Shown: positions 48,486-60,990, numbered from the stretch's first letter. The stretch: 64,000 nucleotides of DNA from Nelumbo lutea (GCA_022828595.1 JAKGHH010000003.1:105051583-105115582), one strand, 5' to 3'. Notes: generated by a model not told the origin, from the sequence alone. Numbers and translations are program-made.

Positions 48486-51400
48486 TCATGTGTTTGAAGC
48501 AGGTTCTGCCTTCTCGGATAGAGCTGGAGCTTCTTTAGTCTTTTCATCTTGTTGTGTGGGCTTCACCGCTTCTTTCGTCTTTTCCTCTTCTTGTGCAGAC
48601 TTTTCCGTTTCTCGATCTACAGAGCAAGGGAAACAGATATCAATCATCATGGGAAGAGGATGGCATGAAACGTTGCATTTAAAGTTTTCATAGGTCAATC
48701 CTCGGCCACATACAATGTATCCATCGACTGATTTGCAGCCTAACATAATTTCCTAGGTAGGAGCCAGCTCAAACTGCTGGGCAACACTGTGCACAGTGGA
48801 GACACGTTCTCATACAAGTATCTTCTCCACCAGTGGAGGTTTATTCACTACCCGATGAAGAACAACTAAACTCCAGGAACATACCATGTTTCCTGTTCAG
48901 GCAGCAACTAAGGACAAAAATAGGTTTGGCTCGTCAGAGGCTAGGTTTCACTCTTCAGAACTGTTCATTTAGAGCATATCAAAGTGTCATGGATTCCCGG
49001 TCAGAGTAAAGACAAAGCCCAAGGAAAGAAAAAGACAAAGGAGAGCTTGGTCCACTAAAGCATTATTAGAACATTATTGAAAGAAGAACAAGCAGGATGG
49101 AAGTTTCTTGTATTGCAGTATGGTTTCAAGTACGAATGGGATAAATCATGGAAAGGCACTATTTTTTTTTATTATTGAACAATATAATAACAATAAGGGT
49201 AAAACAACATTACATAGATCAGCATGTTATATATTACTGGTCTTATAGCAGTAATTATCCCTCAAATCCCTAAAGGACACATGGCACCATTAGAGGGCAA
49301 CTTTCTAACCTCTGCGATCACCGCACTCGTAGAGCCCAGGACCTGGCTGATTCGGAATACTCCCGAAACTATCAAGATCTCTCTTGGGTAAGGGAGGCGC
49401 CTGACCAAGCCAAGGCCCCGCTACCTCAGGTTGATCAACGTATCGTAGGCCTCTGGGAGCAGATTGGCGCCATCCAGGCCGAGATTAAACAGGTCAAGGA
49501 AGTCAAAGGCAACATCTCCACCAGCCAGCCCACCTCGGCTAACAGAATGGAAGCTTTCATTGATTCCATCACCTTGGAGATGCTTCCACAAAACTTTGAA
49601 GCACCGACTCTGGAAACATACGACGGCAGTTCAGATCCGGAGGACCATTTGGAGAGCTTTTGAGCTATCATGCTCCTCCACGGATACTTCGACGCCTTGA
49701 TGTGCAGGGCATTCCAAGCCACTTTCAAGGGGGTCACCCAAAGATGGTTCTCAAGCCTCCCCCCCACGGTCCATTAGTTCCTAGGACCAGTTTGCAGAAC
49801 TTTTTATAGCACATTTCGTGAGCAGTCGGTGATGCCAAAAGACAAATTTCCTCCCTTATGTCCATAAAGCAAATAAGGGTGTCAATGGACCGGTGTTGGA
49901 TTGGACCCCATCCAATCCAAAATCAATTTGGATGGATTGGACAATCAAACAAAGCATATTGGATTGGACCAATTCAGTCCAAAAAGTTTATTAGATTGGA
50001 TTGGACCTGATCCGTTTGTAATAAATTTATATTGTATTGGGTTGGATTAAGCCAATATTTGGTCCATTGATATAAGATAAGGATATATGTGTCAATGGAC
50101 CGGGTTTGCGTTGAAACCAATCTAAATCAAAACGAATTTGAACAGATTGGACGATCCAAACATTGAATTGGATCGGTCCAAAATGGTTCAAAATATTCAT
50201 TGGATTGGATTGGACCAGATCCATCTATAATCGACTCACATTGGACTAGATCGGATTGGACCAAATCCAATCCAATTGACACCCCTATACAAGCAAAAAC
50301 CCAAGGAGTCTTTCGAGCCTACATGAAACGATTCAACCAAGAAGAGTTTGAAGCCAAAGACCTCGACCCCTTAGTATCCATGGCTGCTGCCATCAACGGC
50401 CTCCGCCTAGGTCCTCTCAGCTGGTCTATCTCTAAGACTCCACCTCACAATAAGGTCGAGTTCCTTAAGAGAATACAAAAGTACATTGACGCTAAAGAGA
50501 CCGAAGCCAACAAATGTCTACACAACTTTGAGGCTGGTCCAAATAAAAAGAAAAGAAAAGACAAAGACGAGCCAGCCGACATCCCCAACAACAGGAACAA
50601 TGACAAGAAGTCACCCACACTGTCATTCAAAAAGCACACTCCATTGAATGCCTCTCGGACGCACATCCCTACCAAGTTGAAGAGGAACCCCAAGAGGGAT
50701 AATCCAAAAAAGTATTGCAAGTACCATTGTGGCACCGACTACAACACTGAAGGCTGCTATGAGCTTAAGAATAAGATCGAGACCCTCATTCAACAGAGGG
50801 ACATTTGAAAGATTTTGTCAACGGTGAAATCCCAGGGGGGTCAGCCTCAACCTTAGCTGACCCCAAAGTCAGGCCGACCCCTGGCAAGGGTAATCAACAT
50901 CATTTCAAGAGGATCGACATCGGGAGGTGAAAGCACCTCTGCCTGGAAGACCTATGCTTGACAACTACAAATCGAAAATAGGTAGACAAACAAAAGTCAA
51001 AAGATGTCATCACCTTCTCGGATGACGACCTAAGGGGGTCTCCATACCCTATGACAATGCATTGGTGGTCTCTCTGACGATCGCCAACTACGAGGTCGAA
51101 AGGATCCTCGTAGACAACGGTTCCTCAGCAGACATCCTTTTATACGAGGCCTTTTAGAAGATACAGCGAACCCCTGATCAACTTCAATCTACATCCCTTG
51201 GTTGGTTTCTCCGGGGCAACCATAAAACTAGAGGGCAAGAACAACCTACCTCTTACGGTGGGAACAGAGCTTCGACGCGTCACTTGAACGATCAAGTTCC
51301 TAGTTGTCAACATCAAGTCACCATATAACGCCATCCTTGGTCAACTGACCCTTCAAGCCCAAAAAGCAGTGGTATCTTCATTCCACCTTTGATGTAGGAC

Positions 51401-54400
51401 CAGCTCAGTTCTAGTCCCTAGAGAGTGTTGAATGGTCTTATTTGTCAAAGTCTTATGGCTATCGATGGTTGTAATGGCTTCTTGAAGGAATAAGAGAGAA
51501 AATAGGGAAAAAAAGAAGAGAGAAAATACCTGGAATCACTCATATGGTGCCTACAATCACTCTAGAGAATGAGAATCACTCATCATAGCTAACATAAGCT
51601 GAAGAAAACTCAATATGATTCATTGCCTTTGTGTAAAACCATACATATTTATAGACTCTAAACTCGTAATAATCCTAGGAGTCAAACCGTCATATCCTAT
51701 TTCAATTCAAAGAAGACTTAATAACTCCAATCCTACTTATGCAATGACTCTGAAATTTTAAATATAAACAAACTATACTAGACAATTTAAACCCTATAAT
51801 TGGATTTCACAAAAATTTGCAAAAAGGACAAAAATACCCCTATAATTCCAATTTTGCATCTTCAGCTCCTGCATCAACCTTGTTGTGAAGTTCCCCACGG
51901 AACAAGGGGTCGAAGTGGTCCGAGGCAATCAGTAGTCTGCCAAACAATGCTTCATCGCAGCGTTAAAAGGCAAAAACAAGGAAACCCTGTTGGTAGAGGG
52001 GCTTGACCTTAGGGATGAACTCGCCAGGCAAGGTCAACCACTGGAAGACCTTATCACTATTCCTCTATACAAGGCCAAGCCCAGAAAAACTATACAAGTC
52101 GGGTCTCTCCTCCTTCAAGACAACCTTTTCAAACTGATAAGCTTCCTCAAAGCCAATGCCAGCGTCTTTGCTTGGTCTGTTGCTGATATGCCAAGAATTG
52201 ACCCTTCAATCATTAGTCACAAGTTAAGTGTGGACCCGAGTTTTAAGCCGATTTGGGAAAAATAGAGGAACTTTGCATCGGAGCGTTTGAAAACGATTGG
52301 AGAGGAAGTGGATAAATTACTCAATGCCAACTTCATTAGAGAGAGACGCTATCTTGAATGGCTATCTAACATGGTCATGGTTAGGAAGGCTAACAGGAAA
52401 TGGCGTATATGCATTGATTCCACATATCTCAATAAAATCTACCCCAAAGACAACTTTCCCTTGCCAAGAATAGATCACCTAATCAATGTCATCTCGAGAT
52501 ACGAGCTCCTAAACTTCATGAACACCTTCTCTAGGTACAACCAAATCAGGATATACCCTAGCGATGAAGAGAAGACATCCTTCAACACCGAGTACGACAC
52601 TGCTATAAGGTGATGCCATTTCGACTAAAGAATGCCAGGGCCACATACCAGAGACTGGTGAACAAGATCTTCAAGGTGCAGATCTGCCAAAATGTTGAGG
52701 CCTACATTGATGATATGGTGGTGGAGAGTCTCATAGCTAACCAGCACATCACTGACCTTAACGAGGTCTTTAGTGTACTGAAGAAGCACAGCATGAAGTT
52801 GAACTCCACCAAATGTGCTTACAGAAATACCTCGGGTAAACTCTTCAACTTCGTAGTCACTTAGTGAGGCATTGAGGCAAATCCCAAAATTCAAGCCACT
52901 CAACCGATTCATGTCTCGATCAGCCAACAGGTGTATACCCTTCTTTCGGGCCATCAAGAAACTAAAAGATTTCCAATGATCGGCCAACAGGTGCATACCC
53001 TTAGTAGATTTTATGTCTTGATCAACAGCTTAGTGTCTGTTGTTGTTTTGAGGAGTTATAAAGCTAAAAGACTTCCAATTGATAGATGAGTGCCAGAAGG
53101 CTTTCGAAGAGATGAAGAGGTATTTGGCCTCCCCACCATTGTTTAGTAAGTCAAGTTCAGGAGAAGAGTTGTACCTACACTTGTTAGTCAGTGATGAAGC
53201 GGTAAGCTCCATTCTGGTCCGGGAAGATGTAGGGGGTAGAAGCTAGTGTATTATGCCAACAAGGTCTTTCATGACACCAACACAAGGTATACCTGCATGG
53301 AGGCATGCCATTAAAGCTCAAGCACTTTTTTGTTTTTTATCAACAACAGATTCATTAGAAATATTTAAAAGATTACAAGATAGGGAGAGGTAAACTTTCT
53401 TAACTATCCACACAAAAAAAAAAAAAAAACTGTTACAGATGAGCCCAAAGTAGTTGGTTCCTCCCCACCCCTTATTTTGCTAAGACATCAGCAAAACCAT
53501 TTGCTACCCTTTTAACCCAACTAAACTACACTTTCATAATTCGAGCCATCCACTTGAATCTCTTTTTTCATTATTGAAAATCCAAAAACCTTTATCTCCC
53601 TTTTGAAACCACTCCAATACCAGCTTTGAATCACCTTCTACAATCAGCATTCTCACATTCAGATCTTTTGCCTTTTGTAATCCTTCTGTGACAGTTGATA
53701 CGAGTAATATTGGTCACACCACCAGCAGATGACACATGGCACGCCTCGAAGGGCATTCTCATCATCTCGCAAGACACCTAAAGTACCATCACCTTTACCT
53801 TCGATCTAAGCCATAATGTACCACCACCTTTCGCTTGAGGGGTGGTGCCTCAGAGAGTACAAACACCTAAATAAGTTTAGTGTAAATGGGGCACCCCACA
53901 GATAGGAAATAGAAAGAACTCAAATTATAATCCTAATGACACTGAGTACTAATTGGTTGATGATGATGTTGTAATAGTTCAAGATTTCGGGGATCAATGG
54001 GTGCAAAGGTAAACGAAGGTCGGCCTGCAACTATTGCTCATGGATACAAATCTTGCCCTCTCTAGTCATCCATGGCCTCTCATCGACCTTAGGGACCATA
54101 GTCACAAATCGATCTAGAATGTAGTATTGTTGACGTAATTTCACATCGGCAGGCCTAAAGACACTCCAACTCGAACCTTGCATCCTTTCAAATAGAAGAC
54201 ATAGCTATCGCAAGAGCGACTCTCTATACCCTAACTACCTAGGCCTCTTCCTCAGAAGCCTAGCCAGAAGTCTCACCAGGTCCATCCCTCGACTTCCTAC
54301 GCATCTCCCCTCCTCAATTGTCAATCTAGAAGCCCCATTACACTCAACCTAGACCATCCTAAACCTACTTCTTAAGATTTCTACTTTCAGAGGCCGAGTC

Positions 54401-57400
54401 AATTCTCAGTATTTGAACAACACTTATAAGAAGTGGAAAAGGGCACACTAGGGGTGGACCATTATGGGAGTTCATAAGCCTCCCAGTCTGAGTTAGAAGA
54501 CATAGGGACCGTTTGGCAAGTCTTTTTGAGAAGATCTTTTGGTAGCTCTTACAATCAAAAGCCACATTGAGCTTTTGCATGAAGATCTGAGTAGCCCAAG
54601 CTAGTTTGGCTACCGCATGTCTTTCTGTGTCTTTCCGTGCGAGAATAAAGCGAGAAAGACACGAAAAGCTCCATTTGGAGCTTCTCGAAATCAACCCAAA
54701 ATGGGCTTTTCGTGTCTTTTCGGTGCATCAACTTTTGGCGACTAGATTTGTTACGAACCAAACGGAAAAAGACCGTGGTGCAGTTTGCCAGGCTTATAAA
54801 CAGCCGAAAGATGACGCAAAAAGATGCACCAAATAGGGCCATAATGAAGAAGACGTAGGCTTGCCAAAGTTTGAAGGGGACAAGCTTTGGAGAACAGACG
54901 CTGAAAACAAGCCAAGGTGAATTGGAAGCACTCAAGTAGTGCACGATAGCAAACGGCAATACTTTCGGCCCCTCTACCTTAGTACCTCTCCTTTTATAGA
55001 AAATTCAACGACCAAATCAATTTCATCCAAAGGTCCAGATCGCGTCCTTCCACCTTCTTGTGTAGAGGGGTTTCATGTGGTGCATGCTCGAGAGCCAAAA
55101 CGATGCCTCTCCATTTATCATGGTTCTTGAGCTAACGCTCCATTCCTCAACGATCCTGAACCATTGCTTTCACCGATCCCAAACTGCCACCTTCACTAAT
55201 GGACAAAACACATTGGACTTCACACCAGAGCAATGGGGACCACTCAGGTGAACTTCAATTACTCCCTTCGTATGAGGCCGTTAACTTCAACCTTGGCCTT
55301 GGAAGTGTGGGGCATGTGATTCGACGACAAATACTCCTCAAATCCCTAATAAACATGTGCCACCACTAGGGTCAACCTCATCCTTTCACAGGCCTCAAAG
55401 GGCATCCTTGGTATTTCACAAATCACAACTAGCCTTAATGGTGGGTTACTCTTGGGGCATTACGACCTCAGCCACAATCCCTCTTTGGGTCATCAATGCT
55501 GGAGTAAGCTCAGCCATGTGGTCAGCACTTTAATGGCCCTAGCCTTCATTGTACCCTGACGTGCAAAACTGTTATAAATGACATAATGCAGCCAGTAATG
55601 AGACCTCACTTATAAATAGGGGCTAGGAACCACACCCTTGACCTAATCACTTCAAAAATTCCCAAATCACCCTTGCTACAATCTTTGGTAGTATCAACTT
55701 CCTATTGATGGCATGTCTAAAAACAAACCAGATCAAACAAAGTGGTTTAAATAAAAACTAGTTCTACCATGTCCACGAGGATAATGAAATGGAGTAGACT
55801 GAGAGCAAGAAAAAACCAAACAAACCATCAATCCAGATAGTCCATCCATAAAAACCAAACAAACCATCATGTTTGGTTAAGTTTCATCTAAAAATAATTT
55901 TTATTCTTCATTTATGCCTAATTTTTGGAGTTGTATCATCAGTTCTAAATGGTTGTTAGAAGATTGATCAGGTCAAAAAAGGTTTACCAACTAAACCATA
56001 ATCATATTGCAGTTCAGAAGTCTGTTTCCCCGTTATTTTTTGGTCAGAAATGAGATGGAAGCCCAAAATGGGTAGACATGCTCAGCATATCTCTCCACTG
56101 TTTATTAAAAAGGGATGACTGCTTCAATACATACAAGGGTATGGGGCTGAGACATTGGAGAGATCCATAGAATTCACCATTTGTCATTAAGGGTTAGCTT
56201 CAAGGCCAGCAACAACATTTATACATGCCTCTCACCCGAGGTTCTAAATATCAAAATGTATCGAGGCATATTGGTGACACCCCAATACATCCCTACAGGG
56301 GGTGTATCGGCTTGTATCAATATTTAGAACCTTGTTTTCACCTTTATTCAGAAGACATTCAGACAAGACCCTCTAATCGTAATAATGCATATCCTTTAAG
56401 ATACATGGAATTATGCCTACCTTCATCATCACTGTCTTCAAAATCATCACCCATTCCCTCCATACCGCCAAATTTCTATACATGACAGAAATAAACATGA
56501 CAATTAGCACAAATTCCAATAAAAAACTTCAGAAATAAAACCAATCTGATAAAAGTTATCCATACCGAGAAGTCCATCCCTCCCAAATCCAGGTCAGCTG
56601 GGCCAAATCAAAAAGTAAAACTTAGTAACTTCCTACAATAAACACATATGCATACACAAACATACATGATCAATATGAGAAAACAAAAATACAGCTAACA
56701 AAATCCCCACCATTGTCATCATCTTCATCTACCCATTTGTCCCAATCAACTTTCACGTAGTGTGGGGTCTTTTCATCTGCCTGCAATAGCTTCTTCCACC
56801 AACCCTTCTCAGCTTTCTCAATGACACAGAATATATTCCGAACACCTATATTAATTTTACTTTCCTGGTAGCAAAACAGAGAAGTCTAATTAGTAAAAAA
56901 ACCGTTATTGCAGTGTGAGGTCATAGATATAACTAGCAGCATATACATTTTACAACTACCACATATGCCCAGTTCGGAGAACCCTGGAACCAAAAAATCA
57001 ATAAATCCAATGACCTCTGGTTCATCTCTGAGGGTTTTTTCTGATACCTTGTTCTTCTTCTAACCAATAACAAAGTTTATTTTTCTTCTGGACCATTTCA
57101 TGTGCCTTCCAAGATTATTGAAAAGAAAATAGTAGATCCACTGGTTAGGATCATCAAGTCAGAATTACATTTGGGAAATAAATTCTTTGGGTGAGACCAA
57201 TAAGAAGCTTGCACCAAACTCTCAGCTTAGGATTCATTGATAAGCATTAATGAACTTCTAAAATCAGCCAATTTTACCAGTCAATTGAAAGAGGTAAGAT
57301 AAAAGAAAGAAGGGGGGATTCTCCATACTCTTACCTCTACATTCACCTTATCATGAAGATTTATCTTGAGTTCATAGAGAAGGTTTTCTGGTCCAGTAGT

Positions 57401-60400
57401 AGCAGAGAATGTAAACACTCCATCTGGTTCAAGATTCACCTTTGAATTCTTTGCATCTGGCAACAATACAGTGAGATATACCTTATCCACCCTCTCAGCC
57501 CACTTCACCTCAGGATGGCGACTGCATAGTCCAAATTATCTATTAGAAGTCATGTATAAAAAAAAGGAAAATTGCTTAAACCTTCCCCAGGTTATCTGAC
57601 AATCACTTAAACCTCCCATGGGTTTTGATCCTAGCAAAAACCTCCCTTCATTTTTCAAAGAAATATGCAAAGATCTCACTTCCGTTGGAAAACAATGACA
57701 CAATGCTTAAAAATAGGATTCAATAAAGTATTACGTCTGTCAGGAAAATGAATGGAAGTGAGATCTTTGCATATTTCTTTGACAAATGAACGGAGATTTT
57801 TGCTAGGGTCAACCCATGGGAAGGGGAGCTTTAAAACAGGATGGGGAGAAATTGATTCTTTCAAAGACTTTCAATAAGCAAAGGAAAGTGACAAGTATGA
57901 AATGAAACTAAGGCAATCCAATTTCAGTCAATATAGAGGACTAATGTATTGCTAGACTATAGCAGATCCCATCCTCATTAATGCAAAGATGGCCATGTAT
58001 CTATAATCATAAAATCCTATGTTTTAGGCATTAGAGTTTAGAATCGATAGTTTCACTAGATTTCTAACACAGTTGTCAAGGCAATGCCTAGTCACTTTAT
58101 GCCTCACCTTGGTCACTTTCATTTTAGGTGTAGTGCAGTGGTGTATAGATAAAAAAAAAAGGTGTAAAAAGACACCATAACAAATCTATTTTCAATTTAG
58201 AGATCCACAAAATGGGTACATAATATATTAATTTTCATTTCTAGTTTCCATGAGTTTGTTTTTTTTTATCAGTGTTTCCATGAGTTTGTTTCCTCCCCCT
58301 AGAAGAAGACTGATTCTTGAAGGTTTACATTCAATTTTTTTTTTTTTATGAATCTTACATTGGGGTGTTATTCCTGAAGAAATCAATAATAAGTTGGAAA
58401 ATCCTTTCACAGAAACAGAGATTTGGAAGGTAATTATGGGCATGAGCAAAGACAAAGCCCCAAGACCTAGTGGCCTTTATTTAAGAATGTTCGGGTGCAA
58501 TTAAAGGAGACTTATTGAGAGTGCTTAATAAATTCTGCCAAAAAGAAAAATTTTGATAAGAGAATGAATGCAACTTTTATACAGTATGGAAGACTCCTTT
58601 TCTAGAGATGGAGCTTCTTGGCAAAATTCTATTCTCATTGGGATGAGCCTGGTCCAAGGAGATCTTTGTAAATAAATCAATGTAAAAGGGGAGACAGTAT
58701 GGTCAGCTTCAAAATTTATGCTTTCTGTATGATAATTTATTGTACAGTTTGGGGCTTGCCCTTTTTTTAATAAAATTAGGTCACTGTAAATTACCAAATA
58801 CAAGGCTTGCAGCAAACCACAAAAAGGAAATGGAAAGCAGTGTACTTGTTGTGGTAAGGCTTTAACCAGTAGTTTCATCATGGCATTCATAACAACAAAC
58901 TTTTTCTTCTACTTCCCTCTCTTTTTTTTTTATCAGTAACAAAAAACTTTATTAATGATGTGAATATTTATGAAGCTTTAGATACACAATAGGGGAGGTA
59001 AAAAGTGTAAACTCCCCATCAACAGAATACAATGACAGAAAGTTAAAAATTGGCCCAAAAGATAGCCTCCCTATTCACCCCCTGCTTGGCCAGCCCATCT
59101 GCAAATGAGATAGCAGTCCTCTTCCCTCTCAATTTTTACAAGCAAAAAAGAGCATCATCTCTCTATGGAAAATCAGGTCAAGGACTCTTTTCCTTTTTCT
59201 CCCATTTCTATAATAGCCACTCCCCTTTGTCTTTCCAACCGGGACAACCCCCTTCATTGTTTTTTTCTCTGTAATTAATAATTTGAATACATTACTCTTT
59301 TGAGTATGTTTGCTGAATTCAACATGATGAGGGTTTATCCCTTTCTTTCTTTCAATTCTTACACACACTCAAAGGCATAGATACACTATTTATATCTCCT
59401 TGACTAACGGAATAAGGCTTCCATCCTCTAGGTTTTACTCTTCAAAAATTTATATCACACATTTTTTGTCCATTGTAGATCACTTTTAATGTTTTCTACT
59501 TGCTACTTCGACTAGGGAAACAAACTACTTGTAAAAAATGCTAGAGGTTTTTGGAGTTCAGTTGTGCCTCCCAAGGAATGTATTGGATCTATTACAGGAC
59601 AGGGGTCTGAGGGGTCTGTCAAGGAGAGGTAATATTGTTTGGAAGGGTTGCCAGCGGTTGCAGTGTGGTCAATCTGGTCAGAAAGAAATGTGAGACTCTT
59701 TGAAAATCAGGTGAGGTCAGAGGAGGAAGTCTTAAAGAGCATTTGGGGAAGGTTATACTCCTGGGTGGCGACTCATAAACTGTTCAAAAATTGTCCTTAC
59801 AGTTATTTTTTGGAGCATAGTAATCTTTTTGTATGATGTTCATATAATGGTTTTGTGAGATGTACAGTGTTATTGTCTTGCTCAATGCCTCAGTGGGCAA
59901 GGCTGTATCACTTCAGTTTGTTTTTAATGAAATACTTTACCTTTTCTCTCAACAAAAATATGCTACAAAAACAAGTTGCGGTAACTTGGTTTTCATATAA
60001 AAAAGCATAATCCAAGCATCACCTACTGACAAGGTGCCTCTTACCTAGCATGGAATTAATGCTTTTATAACTATGATTTCTACCGGAAATATACCATGAT
60101 TCAAATGGTGAGGTATTGAATAGAATTTCAATGAACCACTTGACAGACATAAATAGATGCGAGAGTTGGGGATTGGGGTCCTACAGATACACTTGAAGTG
60201 CATTTCTACCAACCAGAACCAGTATCCAACACAAAGGTGATTGAAATCTCCATGACTTAGCCGATGATAAAAATTTCCTCACATGGTTGCCTCAACTTAG
60301 TAAAGCAAATGGATATTTAATATCAAAGAAGTCCAAACATGTTAATGCTGTCCTAGTTAGTAGCTAATTTGTTTAAATGGCTTCAACCGACTCGACGTGC

Positions 60401-60862
60401 GAGTTTTAGTCTGCTTCAGCCTACGCGACAAATGAGGAGGCATATACACTTATACAGTTAATCTCATTAATCTGTTGAGAGTGGCTTCACTTCAAAACAT
60501 TCATCAAACAGAAATAAATGAAAAAAAAAAGAATTATACAATTCCACAAAGACGAATGCGTTCCCTTTTACAAGCTTATACTATCTAAAATGTACAAAGA
60601 ACACCACGAAAACACATCACTGGATAACTATTTGCCAGAAACTGAAGCATATAAAGCCCGACTGATACATTTGACAGCAACAGGCCATTAAAGACAGAAG
60701 GGGGAAAATATTGCCAATTTGGAGTCTAACACACATGAGTGAACAAAAACCGAAAAATCAAAATCTCGTTGGCAAGAAACCGAGTGTCCAATTGAACCGG
60801 AAACAATTAGAGAAACGGAAAAAATAATAATGAAAGATCGAAATCGAAGAGTCTCACCTCAT
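48486..60862 (-). CDS. P23: HSP90 co-chaperone p23 (CS domain)
   Basis: Minus-strand exons 60862-60858 (ATGAG), 57521-57335, 56864-56711, 56597-56566, 56475-56421 and 48616-48486 join through GT-AG introns with matching phases to 187 residues. The start [20 protein letters not shown], then [30 protein letters not shown] and [17 protein letters not shown], are the CS beta-sandwich and WDKW segment of p23. An acidic, Gly/Asp tail ([24 protein letters not shown]) and a Glu/Lys-rich last exon ([14 protein letters not shown]) follow. p23 binds ATP-bound HSP90 and slows its cycle, in cytosol and nucleus. The last exon lies 7.8 kb downstream across a Gypsy element; its phase and composition fit, and it ends PASNT. 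Plant p23 proteins range from about 150 to 240 residues. Confidence 0.95.
49874..50289. mobile_element. hAT-type MITE, dimeric family (copy 3), inside Gypsy gag
   Basis: Starts TAAGGGTGTCAATGGACC and ends ATTGACACCCCTATA. The flanks AAAGCAAA (49866-49873) and CAAGCAAA (50290-50297) match at 7 of 8 positions. The gag frame resumes after it ([16 protein letters not shown]). The internal left-end copy is near 50087. Confidence 0.87.
51390..51876 (-). repeat. Solo LTR inside Gypsy pol
   Basis: It starts TGATGTAGGA and ends TCCTGCATCA. ACCTT lies on both sides (51385-51389, 51877-51881), a 5-bp target duplication typical of LTR elements. On the minus strand a TATA-like TCTATAAATATG lies at about 51655-51645, suggesting minus orientation. 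The Gypsy coding sequence continues on either side (AVVSSFHL, then KFPTEQG-like). Confidence 0.8.
53326..53710 (-). mobile_element. LINE 3' end with RNase H, minus strand
   Basis: The minus strand reads [33 protein letters not shown] and [14 protein letters not shown] blocks, then an A-rich tail seen on the plus strand as T runs near 53326-53340. It begins where the Gypsy element stops. Confidence 0.75.
53711..54500. other. p23 intron 5 sequence with LTR-like words
   Basis: No gene was recognised. GACACATGGCACGCCTCGAA (53727) resembles GGACACATGGCACCATTAGA (49275) and words near 55340, so pieces of one LTR family may be scattered here. Confidence 0.4.
54505..54840. mobile_element. Tourist-like MITE, 336 bp, in p23 intron 5
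   Basis: Ends GGGACCGTTTGGCAAG and, on the other strand, GGCCCTATTTGGTGCATC. ATA lies on both sides (54502-54504, 54841-54843). Long internal complementarity (GAAAAGC, AAAGACACG words) supports a foldback MITE. Overlapping open frames inside have no known domain. Confidence 0.7.
54844..56238. other. p23 intron 5, probable LTR remnant, no gene
   Basis: A CTTATAAATAGGGGCTAGGA promoter-like word at 55610 with upstream CCTCAAATCCCTAA (55331, also at 49262) suggests an old Gypsy LTR at about 55290-55720. CAAACAAACCATCA is repeated near 55818 and 55857. Confidence 0.4.
56239..56332. repeat. Short inverted repeat in p23 intron 5
   Basis: AGGTTCTAAATAT at the left and ATATTTAGAACCT at the right are exact complements, 94 bp end to end. 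It lies 88 bp past the donor of the [12 protein letters not shown] exon. Confidence 0.75.
57593..57840. repeat. Foldback hairpin in p23 intron 2 side (exon 57521 upstream intron)
   Basis: Left words CCCATGGGTTTTGATCCTAG, AAAGAAATATGCAAAGATCT and CACTTCC recur as complements on the right (CCCATGGGTTGACCCTAG, same AAATATGC block). Arms are about 85-90 bp around a 70-bp loop. It lies in p23 intron 1, close to the acceptor of exon 57521-57335. Confidence 0.85.
58340..58560 (+). mobile_element. LINE reverse transcriptase fragment in p23 intron 1
   Basis: The plus strand reads [33 protein letters not shown] and FGCN, matching the N-terminal L1-type reverse transcriptase block (MSKDKAPGPDG). Confidence 0.7.
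58921..59135 (-). mobile_element. LINE 3' tail in p23 intron 1, minus strand
   Basis: The minus strand reads [20 protein letters not shown] then a stop, the end of a LINE RNase H. A 3' UTR and an A run follow (plus-strand T run at 58921-58930, TTATCAGTAAC). Confidence 0.75.
59560..59955 (+). mobile_element. LINE ORF2 C-terminal fragment and 3' UTR in p23 intron 1
   Basis: The plus strand reads [34 protein letters not shown] and a stop. This is the conserved end of zf-RVT-type LINE ORF2 without an RNase H. The tail AATGAAATACTTTACC ends near 59955. Confidence 0.75.
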
Positions 60863-60990
60863 CGCGTCACGATACAGAAAACCCTAGAAAAGGAATAAAA
60901 AGGTAAATGAAGGTAGTTCGAGCTAGCCAGAGTAATACGTGGAGTGTATATATATGAGCCTGTGAAGTAGAAAAAAGAATGCCAGTCGTT
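60863..60990 (-). promoter_or_regulatory. p23 core promoter and 5' untranslated region
   Basis: On the minus strand TATATATAT at 60955-60947 lies about 90 bases before the ATG, placing a start site near 60915. A CTAGGGTTTTC telo-box-like motif lies near 60890-60880 in the 5' UTR. Confidence 0.6.

Larger units (their letters stand above)
49262..53325 (+). mobile_element. Ty3/Gypsy retrotransposon remnant in p23 intron 5
   Basis: Plus-strand pieces run in Gypsy order. Gag comes first: [54 protein letters not shown], then [19 protein letters not shown]. Protease [20 protein letters not shown] lies near 51090. Reverse transcriptase spans 52150-52860: [38 protein letters not shown] and YIDDMV. 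The start of RNase H ends near 53320 ([16 protein letters not shown]). There are many stops, and integrase and clean LTRs are missing. A MITE interrupts gag and a solo LTR interrupts the protease/RT junction. Antisense to p23. Confidence 0.9.

Noticed and set aside
50200..50808. 202-codon frame read as one gene
   Set aside because: Its start lies in a hAT MITE and its rest is Gypsy gag; the join is accidental read-through across the insertion point.
54555..54959. 134-codon minus-strand frame
   Set aside because: Mostly inside a Tourist-like MITE with strong self-complementarity; no motif.
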